This document shows, piece after piece, positions 8,452 to 18,932 of a stretch of DNA of 64,000 bases. The stretch is from Paracidovorax avenae ATCC 19860 (GTDB taxonomy: Bacteria; Pseudomonadota; Gammaproteobacteria; Burkholderiales; Burkholderiaceae_C), in assembly GCF_000176855.2 (NCBI RefSeq), contig NC_015138.1, positions 992,001 through 1,056,000 of the forward strand. The letters are read 5' to 3'. Made by a program: the position numbers and the translations under genes. The notes below the pieces were generated by a model, which worked only from the letters and a program-made list of their open reading frames with translations, made no database searches and was not told where the DNA came from. Position 1 is the first letter of the stretch; each line of letters starts with the position of its first letter.

Positions 8452-10362
8452 ATGTTCCGCACAGCCTCCACCCAGCGACGGTTCTCCGTCCTCATTTGCG
8501 TGTTCTTCTTTCTGCTGCTGCTCGGCACGTTTGCCGTGATCCAGCTATCGGTGAAACCCGACCTGTCCGCGCTGGAGGGCAAGGTTGCCGCCGCCAACGT
8601 GGACCAGATTTCTGTGCGCATCAGCGAGCAGTTACGGCAGGTGGAGGCCCAGTCGCGCAGCATCACCCAGACGGTGGCGTTGCTGTCCAGCGACCAGATC
8701 GACGTGCTGCAGCCCGGGCTGGTGGACCAGTACGGCGACCCGAACGTGTTCGGCGGCGGCATCTGGCCGCTGCCCAACCAGCGCGAACAGGGACGCGACA
8801 AGTTCAGCACTTTCTTCGCGCGCGACGGCAGCAACAAGCTGGTCGTGAACACCCACTGGAACTCGCCCGAGTCGCTGAAGTACTGGGAGCAGCCCTGGTA
8901 CGAGAACGGCAAGACGGCGCCCAAGGGCCAGTGCAAGTGGGCCAAGGCCTACCAGGACGCCGCCAGCCCGCAGCCGCGCACCAATTGCGCCATGCCCATC
9001 TACAAGGGCGACACGCTGTGGGGCGTGTCCACCATCGATGTGACGCTGGGCTTCTTCAACCGGCTGGTGGCCGACATGGAGGCCAGGATCCAGGGCCAGA
9101 TCCTGATCGTGGAGGCCGACGGCAAGATCGTCAGCAACAGCAGCCGCATCCAGGGCAACATCGTGCTGAAGAACCTGTCCGAGATCGCATCCACCTCGCC
9201 CATGGCGGCAGAGATCCTGCGCCTGATGCCCCAGGTGCAGGGCGGCGCCATGGTGGAGCAGGCCTACCAGGGGGACGGTGGCGCGCAGATGCTGTTCCTG
9301 AAGCCGATTCCCGGCAGCCCGTGGCTGATCGCCACCAGCATTCCGGCCTCGCTGCTGGCGGTGAACAGCCAGCGCATCCTGACCAAGCTGGCGGCCGTGC
9401 AGGTGCCCATGGCGATCGTGCTGCTGGCGCTGATGGTGCTGGGCATCCGCCTCTTCATGCGGCGCCTGAGCGTGCTGAAGGCCAACATCGACGCACTGTC
9501 CGCCGGCGAAGCCGACCTGACGCGCCGGCTGCCCGAAACGGGCGGCACCGAATTCAGCGAGGTCGCGCAGAGCTTCAACGCCTTCATCGCGCGGCTGCAG
9601 GGCGTGGTGGGCCAGGTGGTGAATGGCGCCTCGTCGATCGCGGCGGCGTCCAGCGAGATCTCCAGCGGCAACCAGGATCTGTCCGTACGCACCGAAGAAC
9701 AGGCCGCGTTCCTGCAGGAGACGGCCGGTTCGATGGACCAGATCACCAGCACCGTCAAGCAGAACGCCGACAGTGCCAACCAGGCCAACCGGCTGGCAAC
9801 GGACGCCTTCCAGGTGGCGACGCGCGGCGGCCAGGTGATCGGCAACGTGGTCGAGACCATGGACTCGATCAGCGCCTCGTCGAAAAAGGTGGTGGACATC
9901 ATCGGCGTGATCGACGGCATCGCGTTCCAGACCAACATCCTGGCGCTGAACGCCGCGGTGGAAGCCGCCCGCGCGGGTGAGCAGGGCCGGGGCTTCGCCG
10001 TGGTGGCCAGCGAAGTGCGCAGCCTGGCACAGCGCAGTGCGGAGGCGGCCAAGGACATCAAGCACCTGATCGCGGATTCGGTCGCCAAGGTCGAATCCGG
10101 CAGCGCGCTCGTGGTGCAGGCCGGCACGACCATGCAGGAGATCATCGCCACCAACACCAACATGGCCGCGATCATGGGCGAGATCATGGCGGCCAGCGTG
10201 GAGCAGAGCAAAGGCATCGACCGTGTGAACCAGGCGATCGCGCAGCTGGACACCACCACGCAGCAGAACGCCGCGCTGGTCGAAGAGGTATCGGCGGCCG
10301 CGCGCTCGATGCAGGAGCAGACCAGCCTGCTGATCCAGGTGGTGGGAGCGTTCAAGGTCTGA
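8452..10362 (+). CDS. Methyl-accepting chemotaxis protein, Cache type
   Basis: Inner-membrane chemoreceptor of about 636 residues. Membrane span 1 is at residues about 10-31, then a long periplasmic sensor of about 280 residues with Cache-like features (paired WYENGK and TIDVTLGFF segments), span 2 near 315-337, a HAMP domain to about 390, and a cytoplasmic signalling domain carrying the conserved hairpin [20 protein letters not shown]. The C terminus ends VVGAFKV without an NWETF-type pentapeptide, so adaptation enzymes probably dock less directly. Start at [11 protein letters not shown], just before the first membrane span; an upstream start adds 15 residues. No ligand is evident. A terminator follows at 10409. 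Confidence 0.92.
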   Translation: MFRTASTQRRFSVLICVFFFLLLLGTFAVIQLSVKPDLSALEGKVAAANVDQISVRISEQLRQVEAQSRSITQTVALLSSDQIDVLQPGLVDQYGDPNVFGGGIWPLPNQREQGRDKFSTFFARDGSNKLVVNTHWNSPESLKYWEQPWYENGKTAPKGQCKWAKAYQDAASPQPRTNCAMPIYKGDTLWGVSTIDVTLGFFNRLVADMEARIQGQILIVEADGKIVSNSSRIQGNIVLKNLSEIASTSPMAAEILRLMPQVQGGAMVEQAYQGDGGAQMLFLKPIPGSPWLIATSIPASLLAVNSQRILTKLAAVQVPMAIVLLALMVLGIRLFMRRLSVLKANIDALSAGEADLTRRLPETGGTEFSEVAQSFNAFIARLQGVVGQVVNGASSIAAASSEISSGNQDLSVRTEEQAAFLQETAGSMDQITSTVKQNADSANQANRLATDAFQVATRGGQVIGNVVETMDSISASSKKVVDIIGVIDGIAFQTNILALNAAVEAARAGEQGRGFAVVASEVRSLAQRSAEAAKDIKHLIADSVAKVESGSALVVQAGTTMQEIIATNTNMAAIMGEIMAASVEQSKGIDRVNQAIAQLDTTTQQNAALVEEVSAAARSMQEQTSLLIQVVGAFKV

Positions 10363-10408
10363 CGCGCCGGCGGCCCGGCGCCGTTCCCTTTTCTCCTGCA
10401 TCCAGCAC

Positions 10409-10440
10409 GACAGCCCGCTCCATGCGGGCTGTCTGCTTTC
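10409..10440 (+). terminator. Intrinsic terminator after chemoreceptor gene
   Basis: Perfect 10-bp stem GACAGCCCGC / GCGGGCTGTC with loop TCCAT, followed by TGCTTTC. The T-run is short, but stem and position support a terminator that isolates the polyol operon downstream. Confidence 0.65.
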
Positions 10441-10458
10441 GGCCGCCGCGCGGTGTTT

Positions 10459-10478
10459 TCCATGCTGTATTGCATGGA
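10459..10478. promoter_or_regulatory. Inverted repeat upstream of polyol operon
   Basis: TCCATGC, six-base spacer, GCATGGA, about 150 bases before the binding-protein gene. A possible operator for the operon. The encoded regulator is AraC-type, which often uses direct repeats, so the partner is uncertain. Confidence 0.3.
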
Positions 10479-10624
10479 TTAGGGAATATCCCAGGCAGTC
10501 TGTGCAAAAAAGTACCGGCCCGGGTGAAGCGAGTACCAGCAGGGACGACGCGGCTTGGACAGAATTCCACTCCACGGCGACCTGTTCGACATGAAGGCGG
10601 GCGTCGCTCACCCAAGGAGACAAC

Positions 10625-11941
10625 ATGAAGCGTTTTCTGAAAGCGGGCCTCGCCCTGGCCGTGGCCGGTGCAGCCGGCGTGTCCCATGCCGCCACCGAAC
10701 TCGTGATCGCGACCGTCAACAACGGCCACATGATCGAGATGCAGAAGCTCACCCCCTTCTTCGAGAAGGCCAACCCCGACATCAAGGTCAAGTGGGTCAC
10801 CCTGGAAGAGGGCACGCTGCGCCAGCGCGTGACCACCGACATCGCCACCAAGGGCGGCCAGTTCGACGTGATGACCATCGGCCTTTACGAGGCGCCGATC
10901 TGGTCGAAGAAGGGCTGGCTCAAGCCCATCGCCACCGACGCGGCCTACGACGTGGACGACCTGCTGCCCGCCATCCGCAGCGGACTGTCGCATGAGGGCA
11001 AGCTCTACGCCGCCCCCTTCTACGGCGAAAGCTCCATGCTCATGTACCGCAAGGATCTGGCCGACAAGGCCGGCGTGAAGTTCGGCGAGCGTCCGACCTG
11101 GGCCGAGGTGAAGGCCTTCGCTGACAAGGCGGGCGATCCCAAGGCGGGCGTCTATGGCATGTGCCTGCGCGGCAAGCCGGGCTGGGGCGACAACATGGCC
11201 TTCCTGTCCACGCTGGTCAACACCTACGGCGGCCAGTGGTTCGACATGGCCTGGAAGCCGCAGATCGACACCCAGCCCTGGAAGGAGGCCATCGGCTTCT
11301 ACGTCGATCTGATGAAGAAGGACGGCCCGCCCGGCGCGTCGGCCAACAGCTTCAACGAGAACCTGGCCCTCTTCAGCGAAGGCAAGTGCGCGGCCTGGGT
11401 GGATGCGACCATCGCCGCCTCGTTCATCAGCGACCCCAAGCAGTCCAAGGTGGCCGACAAGGTGGCGTTCGCCCAGGCCCCCGTCGCCGTCACGGCCAAG
11501 GGCGCGAACTGGCTGTGGTCGTGGAACCTGGCCATCCCGGCCAGCTCGACCAAGGATGAGGCGGCGCAGAAGTTCATCCGCTGGGCCACGTCCAAGGAGT
11601 ACATCCAGCTGGTGGCCAGGGAAGAGGGCTGGCGCAACGTGCCCACCGGCACCCGCAAGTCCACCTATGCCAACCCCGAGTTCCAGAAGGTCGCCACCTT
11701 CGCCGCGGCCGAGCTGAAGGCGATCGAATCCGCCAACCCGAACCCGGGCGAGAACACGCAGCCCAAGTCGCCCTATGCCGGCGTGCAGTACGCCGCCATC
11801 CCCGAGTTCCAGGCCATCGGCGTGGGTGTGGGCCAGCAGATGAGCGCCGCGCTGGCCGGCAAGGTCACGGTCGAGCAGGCCCTGAAGACCTCGCAGACCC
11901 TGGCCGAGCGCGACATGAAGAAGGCCGGCTACTACAAGTAG
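10625..11941 (+). CDS. mtlE: Polyol ABC transporter substrate-binding protein
   Basis: Periplasmic receptor of an ABC importer, family 1 sugar-binding type, 438 residues. It has a cleavable signal peptide (MKRFLKAGLALAVAGAAG, cut after SHA). A strong AAGGAG precedes the ATG. The mature part starts TELVIATVNNGHM, typical of sorbitol/mannitol binders (SmoE/MtlE). It heads an operon whose gene set matches Pseudomonas mtlEFGKDYZ, which supports mannitol, glucitol and arabitol as ligands. A long stem-loop (11950-12045) separates it from the permeases, as in operons where the binding protein is made in excess. Confidence 0.85.
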   Translation: MKRFLKAGLALAVAGAAGVSHAATELVIATVNNGHMIEMQKLTPFFEKANPDIKVKWVTLEEGTLRQRVTTDIATKGGQFDVMTIGLYEAPIWSKKGWLKPIATDAAYDVDDLLPAIRSGLSHEGKLYAAPFYGESSMLMYRKDLADKAGVKFGERPTWAEVKAFADKAGDPKAGVYGMCLRGKPGWGDNMAFLSTLVNTYGGQWFDMAWKPQIDTQPWKEAIGFYVDLMKKDGPPGASANSFNENLALFSEGKCAAWVDATIAASFISDPKQSKVADKVAFAQAPVAVTAKGANWLWSWNLAIPASSTKDEAAQKFIRWATSKEYIQLVAREEGWRNVPTGTRKSTYANPEFQKVATFAAAELKAIESANPNPGENTQPKSPYAGVQYAAIPEFQAIGVGVGQQMSAALAGKVTVEQALKTSQTLAERDMKKAGYYK

Positions 11942-11949
11942 GAGCGGCC

Positions 11950-12045
11950 CACGGAACCCTTCTGGCGTCGTTGCCGCATCTTGTCGTAGCGCTGCTGCTG
12001 CCTGCGATGCGGCGCCTCGCCAGAACCGCTTCGCCGGGTTCCGTG
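11950..12045 (+). promoter_or_regulatory. Long nested stem-loop between mtlE and mtlF
   Basis: Three nested perfect stems fill the gap: CACGGAACCC (11950-11959) with GGGTTCCGTG (12036-12045), TTCTGGCG (11960-11967) with CGCCAGAA (12018-12025), and GCCGCAT (11973-11979) with ATGCGGC (12007-12013). There is no T-run. By analogy with REP structures in malE-malF it would protect the mtlE message from 3' decay and lower downstream expression. It may also be an interspersed repeat. Confidence 0.65.
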
Positions 12046-12125
12046 ATCCGCTCCAGGCCCGGGGCCATCGACCCGGGGCGTTCGCCCACCGCCCGTCCCC
12101 TGTTCCCGTTCGCCGGATGGCTGCC

Positions 12126-12983
12126 ATGAAAAGACTCCTGCCCCGCGCCCTGATGGCGCCTGCGGTGCTCACGCTGTTCGCGTGGATGATCGTGCCGCTG
12201 CTGATGACGCTGTACTTCTCGTTCGTCAGCTACAACCTCATGCAGCCTGGCGAGCATCCGTTCGCGGGCCTGGACAACTTCGAATACTTCATCACCGACC
12301 CGGACTTCTGGCCGTCGGTGTGGAATACGCTGCTGCTCATCGGCAGCGTGATCGGCATCACGCTGGTGCTGGGCGTTCTGCTGGCCCTGCTGGTGAACGA
12401 GCCCTTCCCGGGGCGCGGCATCGTGCGCGTGCTGCTGATCTCGCCCTTCTTCGTCATGCCCGCGGTCAATGCGCTGCTGTGGAAGCACATGATGATGAAC
12501 CCCATCTACGGCATCCTGGCCGACCTGTGGCGCTTCTTCGGCGCCACGCCCATCGACTGGATGACCGACTACCCGCTGCTGTCGGTGATCGTCATGGTGG
12601 CCTGGCAATGGCTGCCCTTCGCCTGCCTGATCTTCATCACCTCGCTGCAGTCGCTGGACCGCGAGCAGATGGAGGCCGCGCGCATGGACGGCGCCACCGC
12701 GCCCCAGCGCTTCTTCTACCTGGTGCTGCCCCACCTGGGCCGGCCCATGGCGGTGGTCATCATGATCGAGATGATCTTCCTGCTGAGCGTGTTCGCCGAG
12801 ATCGCCATCACCACCAGCGGCGGCCCAGGCAATGCCAGCACCAACATGACCTACCTGATCTTCAAGCAGGCGCTCATGAACTTCGACGTGGGCGTGGCCT
12901 CGGCGGGCGCGCTGTTCGCCGTCGTGCTGGCCAACATCGTGGCGGTGTTCCTGATCCGCATCGTCGGCAAGAACCTGGACTGA
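12126..12983 (+). CDS. mtlF: Polyol ABC transporter permease 1
   Basis: Inner-membrane subunit of the importer, about 285 residues with six predicted spans, the first right at the N terminus (ALMAPAVLTLFAWMIVPLL). The binding-protein-dependent transport motif EAARMDGATAPQRFFYLVLP (EAA loop, which docks on the ATPase) is near residue 183. ATG at 12117, nine bases upstream in frame, is an alternative start; neither has a good ribosome site. The second permease follows after 17 bases. Confidence 0.88.
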   Translation: MKRLLPRALMAPAVLTLFAWMIVPLLMTLYFSFVSYNLMQPGEHPFAGLDNFEYFITDPDFWPSVWNTLLLIGSVIGITLVLGVLLALLVNEPFPGRGIVRVLLISPFFVMPAVNALLWKHMMMNPIYGILADLWRFFGATPIDWMTDYPLLSVIVMVAWQWLPFACLIFITSLQSLDREQMEAARMDGATAPQRFFYLVLPHLGRPMAVVIMIEMIFLLSVFAEIAITTSGGPGNASTNMTYLIFKQALMNFDVGVASAGALFAVVLANIVAVFLIRIVGKNLD

Positions 12984-13000
12984 CAAGGTACGGAACCACC

Positions 13001-13837
13001 ATGCAATCCCAAGTTTCCGCCGGCGGCTCGCTGGCGCTTTCCCTCCGCACCGTGGCTGCCTGGGGCGCCGCGCTGGTGCTGTTCTTTCCCCTGGCCTGGC
13101 TGTTCCTCACCGCCTTCAAGACCGAGCTGCAGGCCATCCACGTGCCGCCGCTCTTCGTCTTCGAGCCCACGCTGGAGAACTTCAGCGAGGTGCAGCGGCG
13201 CAGCGACTACCTGCTGTATGCGCGCAACTCGCTCATCACCAGCGTGGGGTCCACCGTGCTGGGCCTCTTGATCGCCGCGCCCGCCGCGTATTCGATGGCC
13301 TTCTTCCGCACCCGCAGGACGCGCGACATCCTGATGTGGATGCTCTCCACCAAGATGATGCCGGCCGTGGGCGCGCTGGTGCCCATCTACGTGCTCGCGC
13401 AGACCGCCGGCATGCTGGATTCGCTCACCGCGCTCACCATCGTGTTCACGCTGTCCAACCTGCCCATCATGGTCTGGATGCTCTACAGCGCCTACAAGGA
13501 CATTCCGCACGAGATCCTGGAGGCCGCGCGCATGGACGGCGCCAGCCTGTGGACCGAGTTCCGCCACGTCGTGCTGCCGCTGTCGGTGGGCGGCATGGCT
13601 TCCACCGGCCTCTTGTGCCTGGTGCTGAGCTGGAACGAGGCCTTCTGGGCGCTCAACCTCACCTCCGCCAAGGCCGGCACGCTGGCCACGCTGATCGCGT
13701 CCTACTCCAGCCCCGAAGGCCTCTTCTGGGCCAAGCTCTCCGCCGCCTCGCTGATGGCCATCGCGCCCATCGTGGTGTTCGGCTGGTTCAGCCAGAAGCA
13801 ACTGGTGCAGGGCCTGACTTTCGGCGCGGTGAAGTAA
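13001..13837 (+). CDS. mtlG: Polyol ABC transporter permease 2
   Basis: Second channel subunit, 278 residues, six predicted spans. The EAA motif reads EILEAARMDGASLWTEFRHV. The start MQSQVSAGG is set by the 17-base spacing from the previous gene; the open frame extends further left only as a shadow of mtlF. It pairs with that permease and with the ATPase 52 bases downstream. Confidence 0.88.
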   Translation: MQSQVSAGGSLALSLRTVAAWGAALVLFFPLAWLFLTAFKTELQAIHVPPLFVFEPTLENFSEVQRRSDYLLYARNSLITSVGSTVLGLLIAAPAAYSMAFFRTRRTRDILMWMLSTKMMPAVGALVPIYVLAQTAGMLDSLTALTIVFTLSNLPIMVWMLYSAYKDIPHEILEAARMDGASLWTEFRHVVLPLSVGGMASTGLLCLVLSWNEAFWALNLTSAKAGTLATLIASYSSPEGLFWAKLSAASLMAIAPIVVFGWFSQKQLVQGLTFGAVK

Positions 13838-13889
13838 CGCACGCGCACCGGAACAGAAAAAAGAGACACAAGAAAGGCAGACAACTCCC

Positions 13890-14933
<1,044 letters not shown>

Positions 14934-14990
14934 GCACCGCATCTTCCCTCCCGTTCGTTCCATCATTCATTCCTTAAGCGGACCATTGCC

Positions 14991-16427
14991 GTGACCCTCG
15001 CGCACCTTCCTCCGGCTCCCACGGAGTTCACCATGCTTCACCTGGGCCTGGGCTCGTTCCACCGGGCGCACCAGGCCGTCTATCTGCAGCGCCTCATCGA
15101 GGCGGGCGATGCGCGCTGGTCGCTCTCGGGTGCCAACATCCGCCCCGACATGCCCGACGTCATCGCCGCGCTGCAGGCCCAGGGCGGGCGCTACACGCTG
15201 GAGACCGTGTCGCCGTCCGGCGAAACCTTCTACGAGCTGATCGAATCCATCCGCGAGGTGCTGCCCTGGAGTCCCACGTTGGCCGCCGTGGTGGCGCGCG
15301 GCGCCGCGCCCTCCACGCGCATCGTCTCCTTCACCGTGACCGAGGCGGGCTATTACCTCGACGCCCAGGGCCGGCTGGACCTGGGCTTCGCCGACCTCGC
15401 TGCCGACATCGAGCGCGCCCGCCGTGGCGAGGTGAGCGGCGAGAACGGCACGCTCTACGGCGCCGTCACTGCCATCCTGCGTGCCCGCCGCGCGGCCGGC
15501 GCGGGCCCGCTCACGCTGCTCAACTGCGACAACCTGCGCCACAACGGCGACCGTTTCCGCGCCGGCCTGCTCGAGTTCATCGAGCGTGCGGGCGATCCCG
15601 ACCTGCGGGCCTGGGTGCAGGCCCACACCGCCTGCCCCAACGCCATGGTGGACCGCATCACGCCGCGCGCGCCGGCCGAGCTGCGCGCCCGCGTGCAGGC
15701 CGCCACCGGCCGCGATGACGGCGCCGCCATCACCGCCGAGCGCTTCATCCAGTGGGTGATCGAAGACCGCTTCGTGGCCGGCCGGCCCGAGTGGGAGCGC
15801 GTGGGTGTGGAGATGGTCGAAGACGTGCAACCCTATGAAGAGGCCAAGATCCGCCTGCTGAACGCCACCCACAGCTGCATCGCCTGGGCCGGCACGCTGG
15901 CGGGCTTGAGCTTCATCCACGAAGGCACGCACGACGCCGCCATCCGCCAGATGGCCTACGACTACGTGACCGACGACACCATCCCGTGTCTCGGCCGCCC
16001 CGGGCAGCCCAGCCCCGTCGATCTGCCCGCCTACCGCGACGTGGTGCTGGACCGCTTCGGCAACCCGGCCATCCGCGACACCAACCAGCGCGTGGCGATG
16101 GATGGCTTTTCCAAGATTCCCGGGTTCATCGCGCCCACCGTGCGCGAGCGCCTGGCCGTCGGCCAGCGCATCGACAGCGTGGCCATGCTGCCCGCGCTGT
16201 TCCTGGCCTTCCTGCAGCGCTGGCACCAGGGCCGCCTGCCCTACACCTACCAGGACCAGGGCATGGACGAGGCCGTGGCGCATGCCATCTGCGAGGCAGC
16301 CGACCCGGTCTCGGCGATGTGCGCCGACGCAGGGCTGTGGGGCGACATCGCGGGCGACGCCCGCCTCATCGAAGCGATGCGCCGCGCCAGCGAGCGCGTC
16401 GCACGATTCATTCAATCCAGGAGCTGA
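14991..16427 (+). CDS. mtlD: Mannitol 2-dehydrogenase
   Basis: NAD-dependent polyol dehydrogenase that oxidises D-mannitol to fructose; Pseudomonas homologues also take D-arabitol and D-sorbitol. 478 residues, long-chain type without zinc. The family signature KIRLLNATHS supplies the K-x4-N-x2-H catalytic residues near residue 287, and LGLGSFHRAHQAVYLQRLI is the N-terminal nucleotide region. Start is GTG at 14991. The short-chain dehydrogenase gene begins six bases after its stop. Its product, fructose, would go to the kinase at 17937. Confidence 0.93.
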   Translation: MTLAHLPPAPTEFTMLHLGLGSFHRAHQAVYLQRLIEAGDARWSLSGANIRPDMPDVIAALQAQGGRYTLETVSPSGETFYELIESIREVLPWSPTLAAVVARGAAPSTRIVSFTVTEAGYYLDAQGRLDLGFADLAADIERARRGEVSGENGTLYGAVTAILRARRAAGAGPLTLLNCDNLRHNGDRFRAGLLEFIERAGDPDLRAWVQAHTACPNAMVDRITPRAPAELRARVQAATGRDDGAAITAERFIQWVIEDRFVAGRPEWERVGVEMVEDVQPYEEAKIRLLNATHSCIAWAGTLAGLSFIHEGTHDAAIRQMAYDYVTDDTIPCLGRPGQPSPVDLPAYRDVVLDRFGNPAIRDTNQRVAMDGFSKIPGFIAPTVRERLAVGQRIDSVAMLPALFLAFLQRWHQGRLPYTYQDQGMDEAVAHAICEAADPVSAMCADAGLWGDIAGDARLIEAMRRASERVARFIQSRS

Positions 16428-16433
16428 ACCACT

Positions 16434-17228
16434 ATGACCACCACTCCCCGTTTGCAAGACCGCCACGTGCTGCTGACCGGAGCCGGCGGCGGCATCGGCC
16501 TGGCCGTGGCAGAGGCCTGCCTGGCCGAAGGTGCGCGATGCAGCGTCGTCGATCGCGGCGCCTCCGTGCCCGCCGAAGTGGCCGCGCTGCAGCAGCGCCA
16601 CCCCGGTCGCCTGGCCTATATCGGCGCCGACATCACCGAGCCCGGCGCCATCGCCCGCCTGCTGGCCGAGGCCATCGCCGCCTTCGGCCCGGTCCACACG
16701 CTGTTCAACAACGCCGCGGTGTTCGACCTGGCGCCACTGCTGGACAGCGACGAGGCCTCGTTCGACAGGCTGTTCGCGGTCAACGTCAAGGGCATGTTCT
16801 TCGTGATGCAGGCCGTGCTGCGCCACATGGTGGAGGCCGGAACGCAGGGTACGTCGGTCATCAACATGGCCTCGCAGGCCGGCCGGCGCGGCGAGGCGCT
16901 GGTGTCGCACTACTGCGCCACCAAGGCGGCCGTCATCAGCTACACGCAGAGCGCGGCACTCGCCATGGCGCCGCACGGTATCCGTGTCAACGGCATCTCG
17001 CCCGGCGTGATCGACACGCCCATGTGGGCGCACGTGGACAGCCTCTTCGCCCGGGCCGAGGGGCTGCCCATTGGCGAGAAGAAACGGCAGGTCGGCCTGG
17101 CCGTGCCGCTGGGCCGCATGGGCGATCCGCGCGACGTGGCCGGCGCCGCCGTGTTCCTCGCCAGCGACGAGGCCCGCTACATCACCGCCCAGACGCTCAA
17201 CGTCGATGGCGGCAACGTCATGAGCTGA
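16434..17228 (+). CDS. Short-chain dehydrogenase, probably polyol-specific
   Basis: 264 residues, classical SDR. Cofactor motif TGAGGGIGLAVAEA at the N terminus, NNAAVFD, the catalytic serine in NMASQAGRRGEA, and YCATK with catalytic Tyr and Lys. The C terminus is the usual ITAQTLNVDGGNVMS. Position between mannitol dehydrogenase and an aldolase-like gene suggests it oxidises another polyol such as sorbitol (L-iditol 2-dehydrogenase, SmoS-like). Class is certain, substrate inferred. Confidence 0.85.
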   Translation: MTTTPRLQDRHVLLTGAGGGIGLAVAEACLAEGARCSVVDRGASVPAEVAALQQRHPGRLAYIGADITEPGAIARLLAEAIAAFGPVHTLFNNAAVFDLAPLLDSDEASFDRLFAVNVKGMFFVMQAVLRHMVEAGTQGTSVINMASQAGRRGEALVSHYCATKAAVISYTQSAALAMAPHGIRVNGISPGVIDTPMWAHVDSLFARAEGLPIGEKKRQVGLAVPLGRMGDPRDVAGAAVFLASDEARYITAQTLNVDGGNVMS

Positions 17229-17233
17229 AAAGC

Positions 17234-17917
17234 ATGAATGCCACCGACTTCCATCTCTACATCGACAGCGCCGACATCGCACAGATCGAAGCCTGCCTGC
17301 CGCACCCGGTCATCCACGGCGTGACCACCAACCCCACGCTGCTGCGCCGTGCCGGCGTGGCGCGCGCCGAAGTGCCCGGGCTGCTGGCCCGCTGCATCGA
17401 ACGCGGCGCCCGCCAGGTGCAGGCCCAGGTCTATTCCGCGGAGGCGGACGGCATGCTCGAAGACGCGCTCGGCCTGCTGCGGCACTTCGACGAAGGCCAG
17501 CTGGTGGTGAAGATCCCCGCCACGCGCCAGGGCCTGCAGGCCGGCGCCCACCTCATCGCGCAGGGCGTGCCCGTCACCTGGACGGCCGTCTATGCGCTGG
17601 AACAGGCGCACTTCTCGGCGCAACTGGGCGCGGCCTATGCGGCGCCCTACCTGGGCCGGCTCAATGATTCCGGCGTGGACGGCCTGGCACGCATCGCGCA
17701 GATGCAGGCACTGGTGGCGCAGGCCCCGGCCCTGGCCGCGCGTGCACGCACGCGCCTGCTGGTGGCCAGCGTGCGCTCCCGCGATGCCTACCTGGCGCTG
17801 CTGGAACTGGGCGTGGGCGCCATCACCATCCCGCCGCAGCTCTTCGCCGAGCTGATGGACCACCCCGCCACGCTGGAGGCCGAGCGCGGCTTCCTGGCCG
17901 ACGCGGCCGCCTGCTGA
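17234..17917 (+). CDS. Transaldolase-like / fructose-6-phosphate aldolase
   Basis: 227 residues, the short TalC/FSA subfamily rather than the TalB type at 5630. The N terminus YIDSADIAQIEACL and HGVTTNPTLLRR are typical, and the Schiff-base lysine is in LVVKIPAT near residue 90. Members either cleave fructose 6-phosphate to dihydroxyacetone and glyceraldehyde 3-phosphate or act as transaldolases; the sequence alone does not decide. In this operon fructose 6-phosphate is formed by the next gene, so an aldolase role is plausible. Start at 17234, six bases after the upstream stop; the open frame to the left is a shadow. Confidence 0.8.
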   Translation: MNATDFHLYIDSADIAQIEACLPHPVIHGVTTNPTLLRRAGVARAEVPGLLARCIERGARQVQAQVYSAEADGMLEDALGLLRHFDEGQLVVKIPATRQGLQAGAHLIAQGVPVTWTAVYALEQAHFSAQLGAAYAAPYLGRLNDSGVDGLARIAQMQALVAQAPALAARARTRLLVASVRSRDAYLALLELGVGAITIPPQLFAELMDHPATLEAERGFLADAAAC

Positions 17918-17936
17918 ATCACCGGGAGCACCGCCG

Positions 17937-18932
17937 ATGCGCATAGCCTTCATGGGCGAGGCCCTGATCGACTTCACTTCCTCCGGCGGCGCCGGAGCCC
18001 TGGGCTTCGAGGGCCATGTGGGCGGCTCGCCGCTCAACGCGGCCATCGCCTGCGCGCGGCTGGGCCAGCCCACCGGCCTGCTCACCCAGCTGTCCACCGA
18101 CCTTTTCGGCGAGCGCATCCTGGACTACCTGCAGCGCAACGGGGTCGATACGCGCTTCGTGCCGCGCAGCGCAGCGCCATCCACGCTGGCCTTCGTCGAA
18201 CGCACGCCGCAGACCAACCGCTACGCCTTCTATGCCGCGGGCAGCGCCGATGCCACCTGGGCTCCCGATCCGCTGCCCGAGCTGCCACCCGAGTGCGCCT
18301 TCCTGCATTACGGCTCCATCGCCATGCTGCAGCAGCCGGCGGCGGGCCGCATCCTGGACATGGTGCGCGCCTCGGCCGGCCGCCGCGTGGTGGTGCTGGA
18401 CCCGAACGTGCGGCCCAGCCTGATCGGCGACATGGCGCTCTACCGCACGCAGGTGGCGCAGTGGGCGGGCCTCTCCGACGTGGTCAAGCTCAGCGACGAG
18501 GATGCAGAACTGCTCGCGCCTGGCCTGCCGCCGGGCGAACTGGCAGCGGGTTACCTGGCCGCCGGCGCCCACGCCGTGGTCGTCACCCAGGGGGCGGCCG
18601 GCGCCACGCTCTGGCGCACGGGCCATGCCCCCCTGGCCGTGGGTGCGCCCCGCGTGCAGGTGGCGGACACCATCGGTGCGGGAGACACCTTCACCGCGGG
18701 GCTCTCGGTGGCGCTGCTGGCGCAGGGCGTCGAACGGCCCGCGCAACTGGCTGCACTGGGCGACGACGGCTGGCGCGCGGCCATGCGTTTCGCCGCCACC
18801 GCCGCGGCGCTCAACTGCATGCGCGAAGGTGCCGATCCTCCCCCGCTCGCCGCTGTCCAGGACCTGCTCGCCTGCGCGGACAATGTCCGTGAAACCCTCC
18901 TGGTCAGTGCCTCGAGCCCACGCATACCATGA
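17937..18932 (+). CDS. mtlZ: PfkB family fructokinase
   Basis: 331-residue sugar kinase that probably phosphorylates fructose from the dehydrogenases to fructose 6-phosphate. The N-terminal GEALIDF and substrate-loop GGSPLNAAIACARLG motifs and the C-terminal anion-hole signature DTIGAGDTFTAGLSVALL (with the catalytic aspartate) are clear. Its last four bases overlap the start of the AraC gene, showing translational coupling. Pseudomonas mannitol operons carry an equivalent fructokinase (MtlZ). Confidence 0.85.
   Translation: MRIAFMGEALIDFTSSGGAGALGFEGHVGGSPLNAAIACARLGQPTGLLTQLSTDLFGERILDYLQRNGVDTRFVPRSAAPSTLAFVERTPQTNRYAFYAAGSADATWAPDPLPELPPECAFLHYGSIAMLQQPAAGRILDMVRASAGRRVVVLDPNVRPSLIGDMALYRTQVAQWAGLSDVVKLSDEDAELLAPGLPPGELAAGYLAAGAHAVVVTQGAAGATLWRTGHAPLAVGAPRVQVADTIGAGDTFTAGLSVALLAQGVERPAQLAALGDDGWRAAMRFAATAAALNCMREGADPPPLAAVQDLLACADNVRETLLVSASSPRIP

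Noticed and set aside
14967..17282. 771-codon minus-strand frame opposite mtlD and the SDR
   Set aside because: No recognisable domain; composition is that of an antisense shadow.
15986..17917. 643-codon frame suggesting a fused dehydrogenase-aldolase
   Set aside because: Only codons from 17234 match the transaldolase-like family; the rest is antisense-like composition over mtlD and the SDR, which have intact frames.
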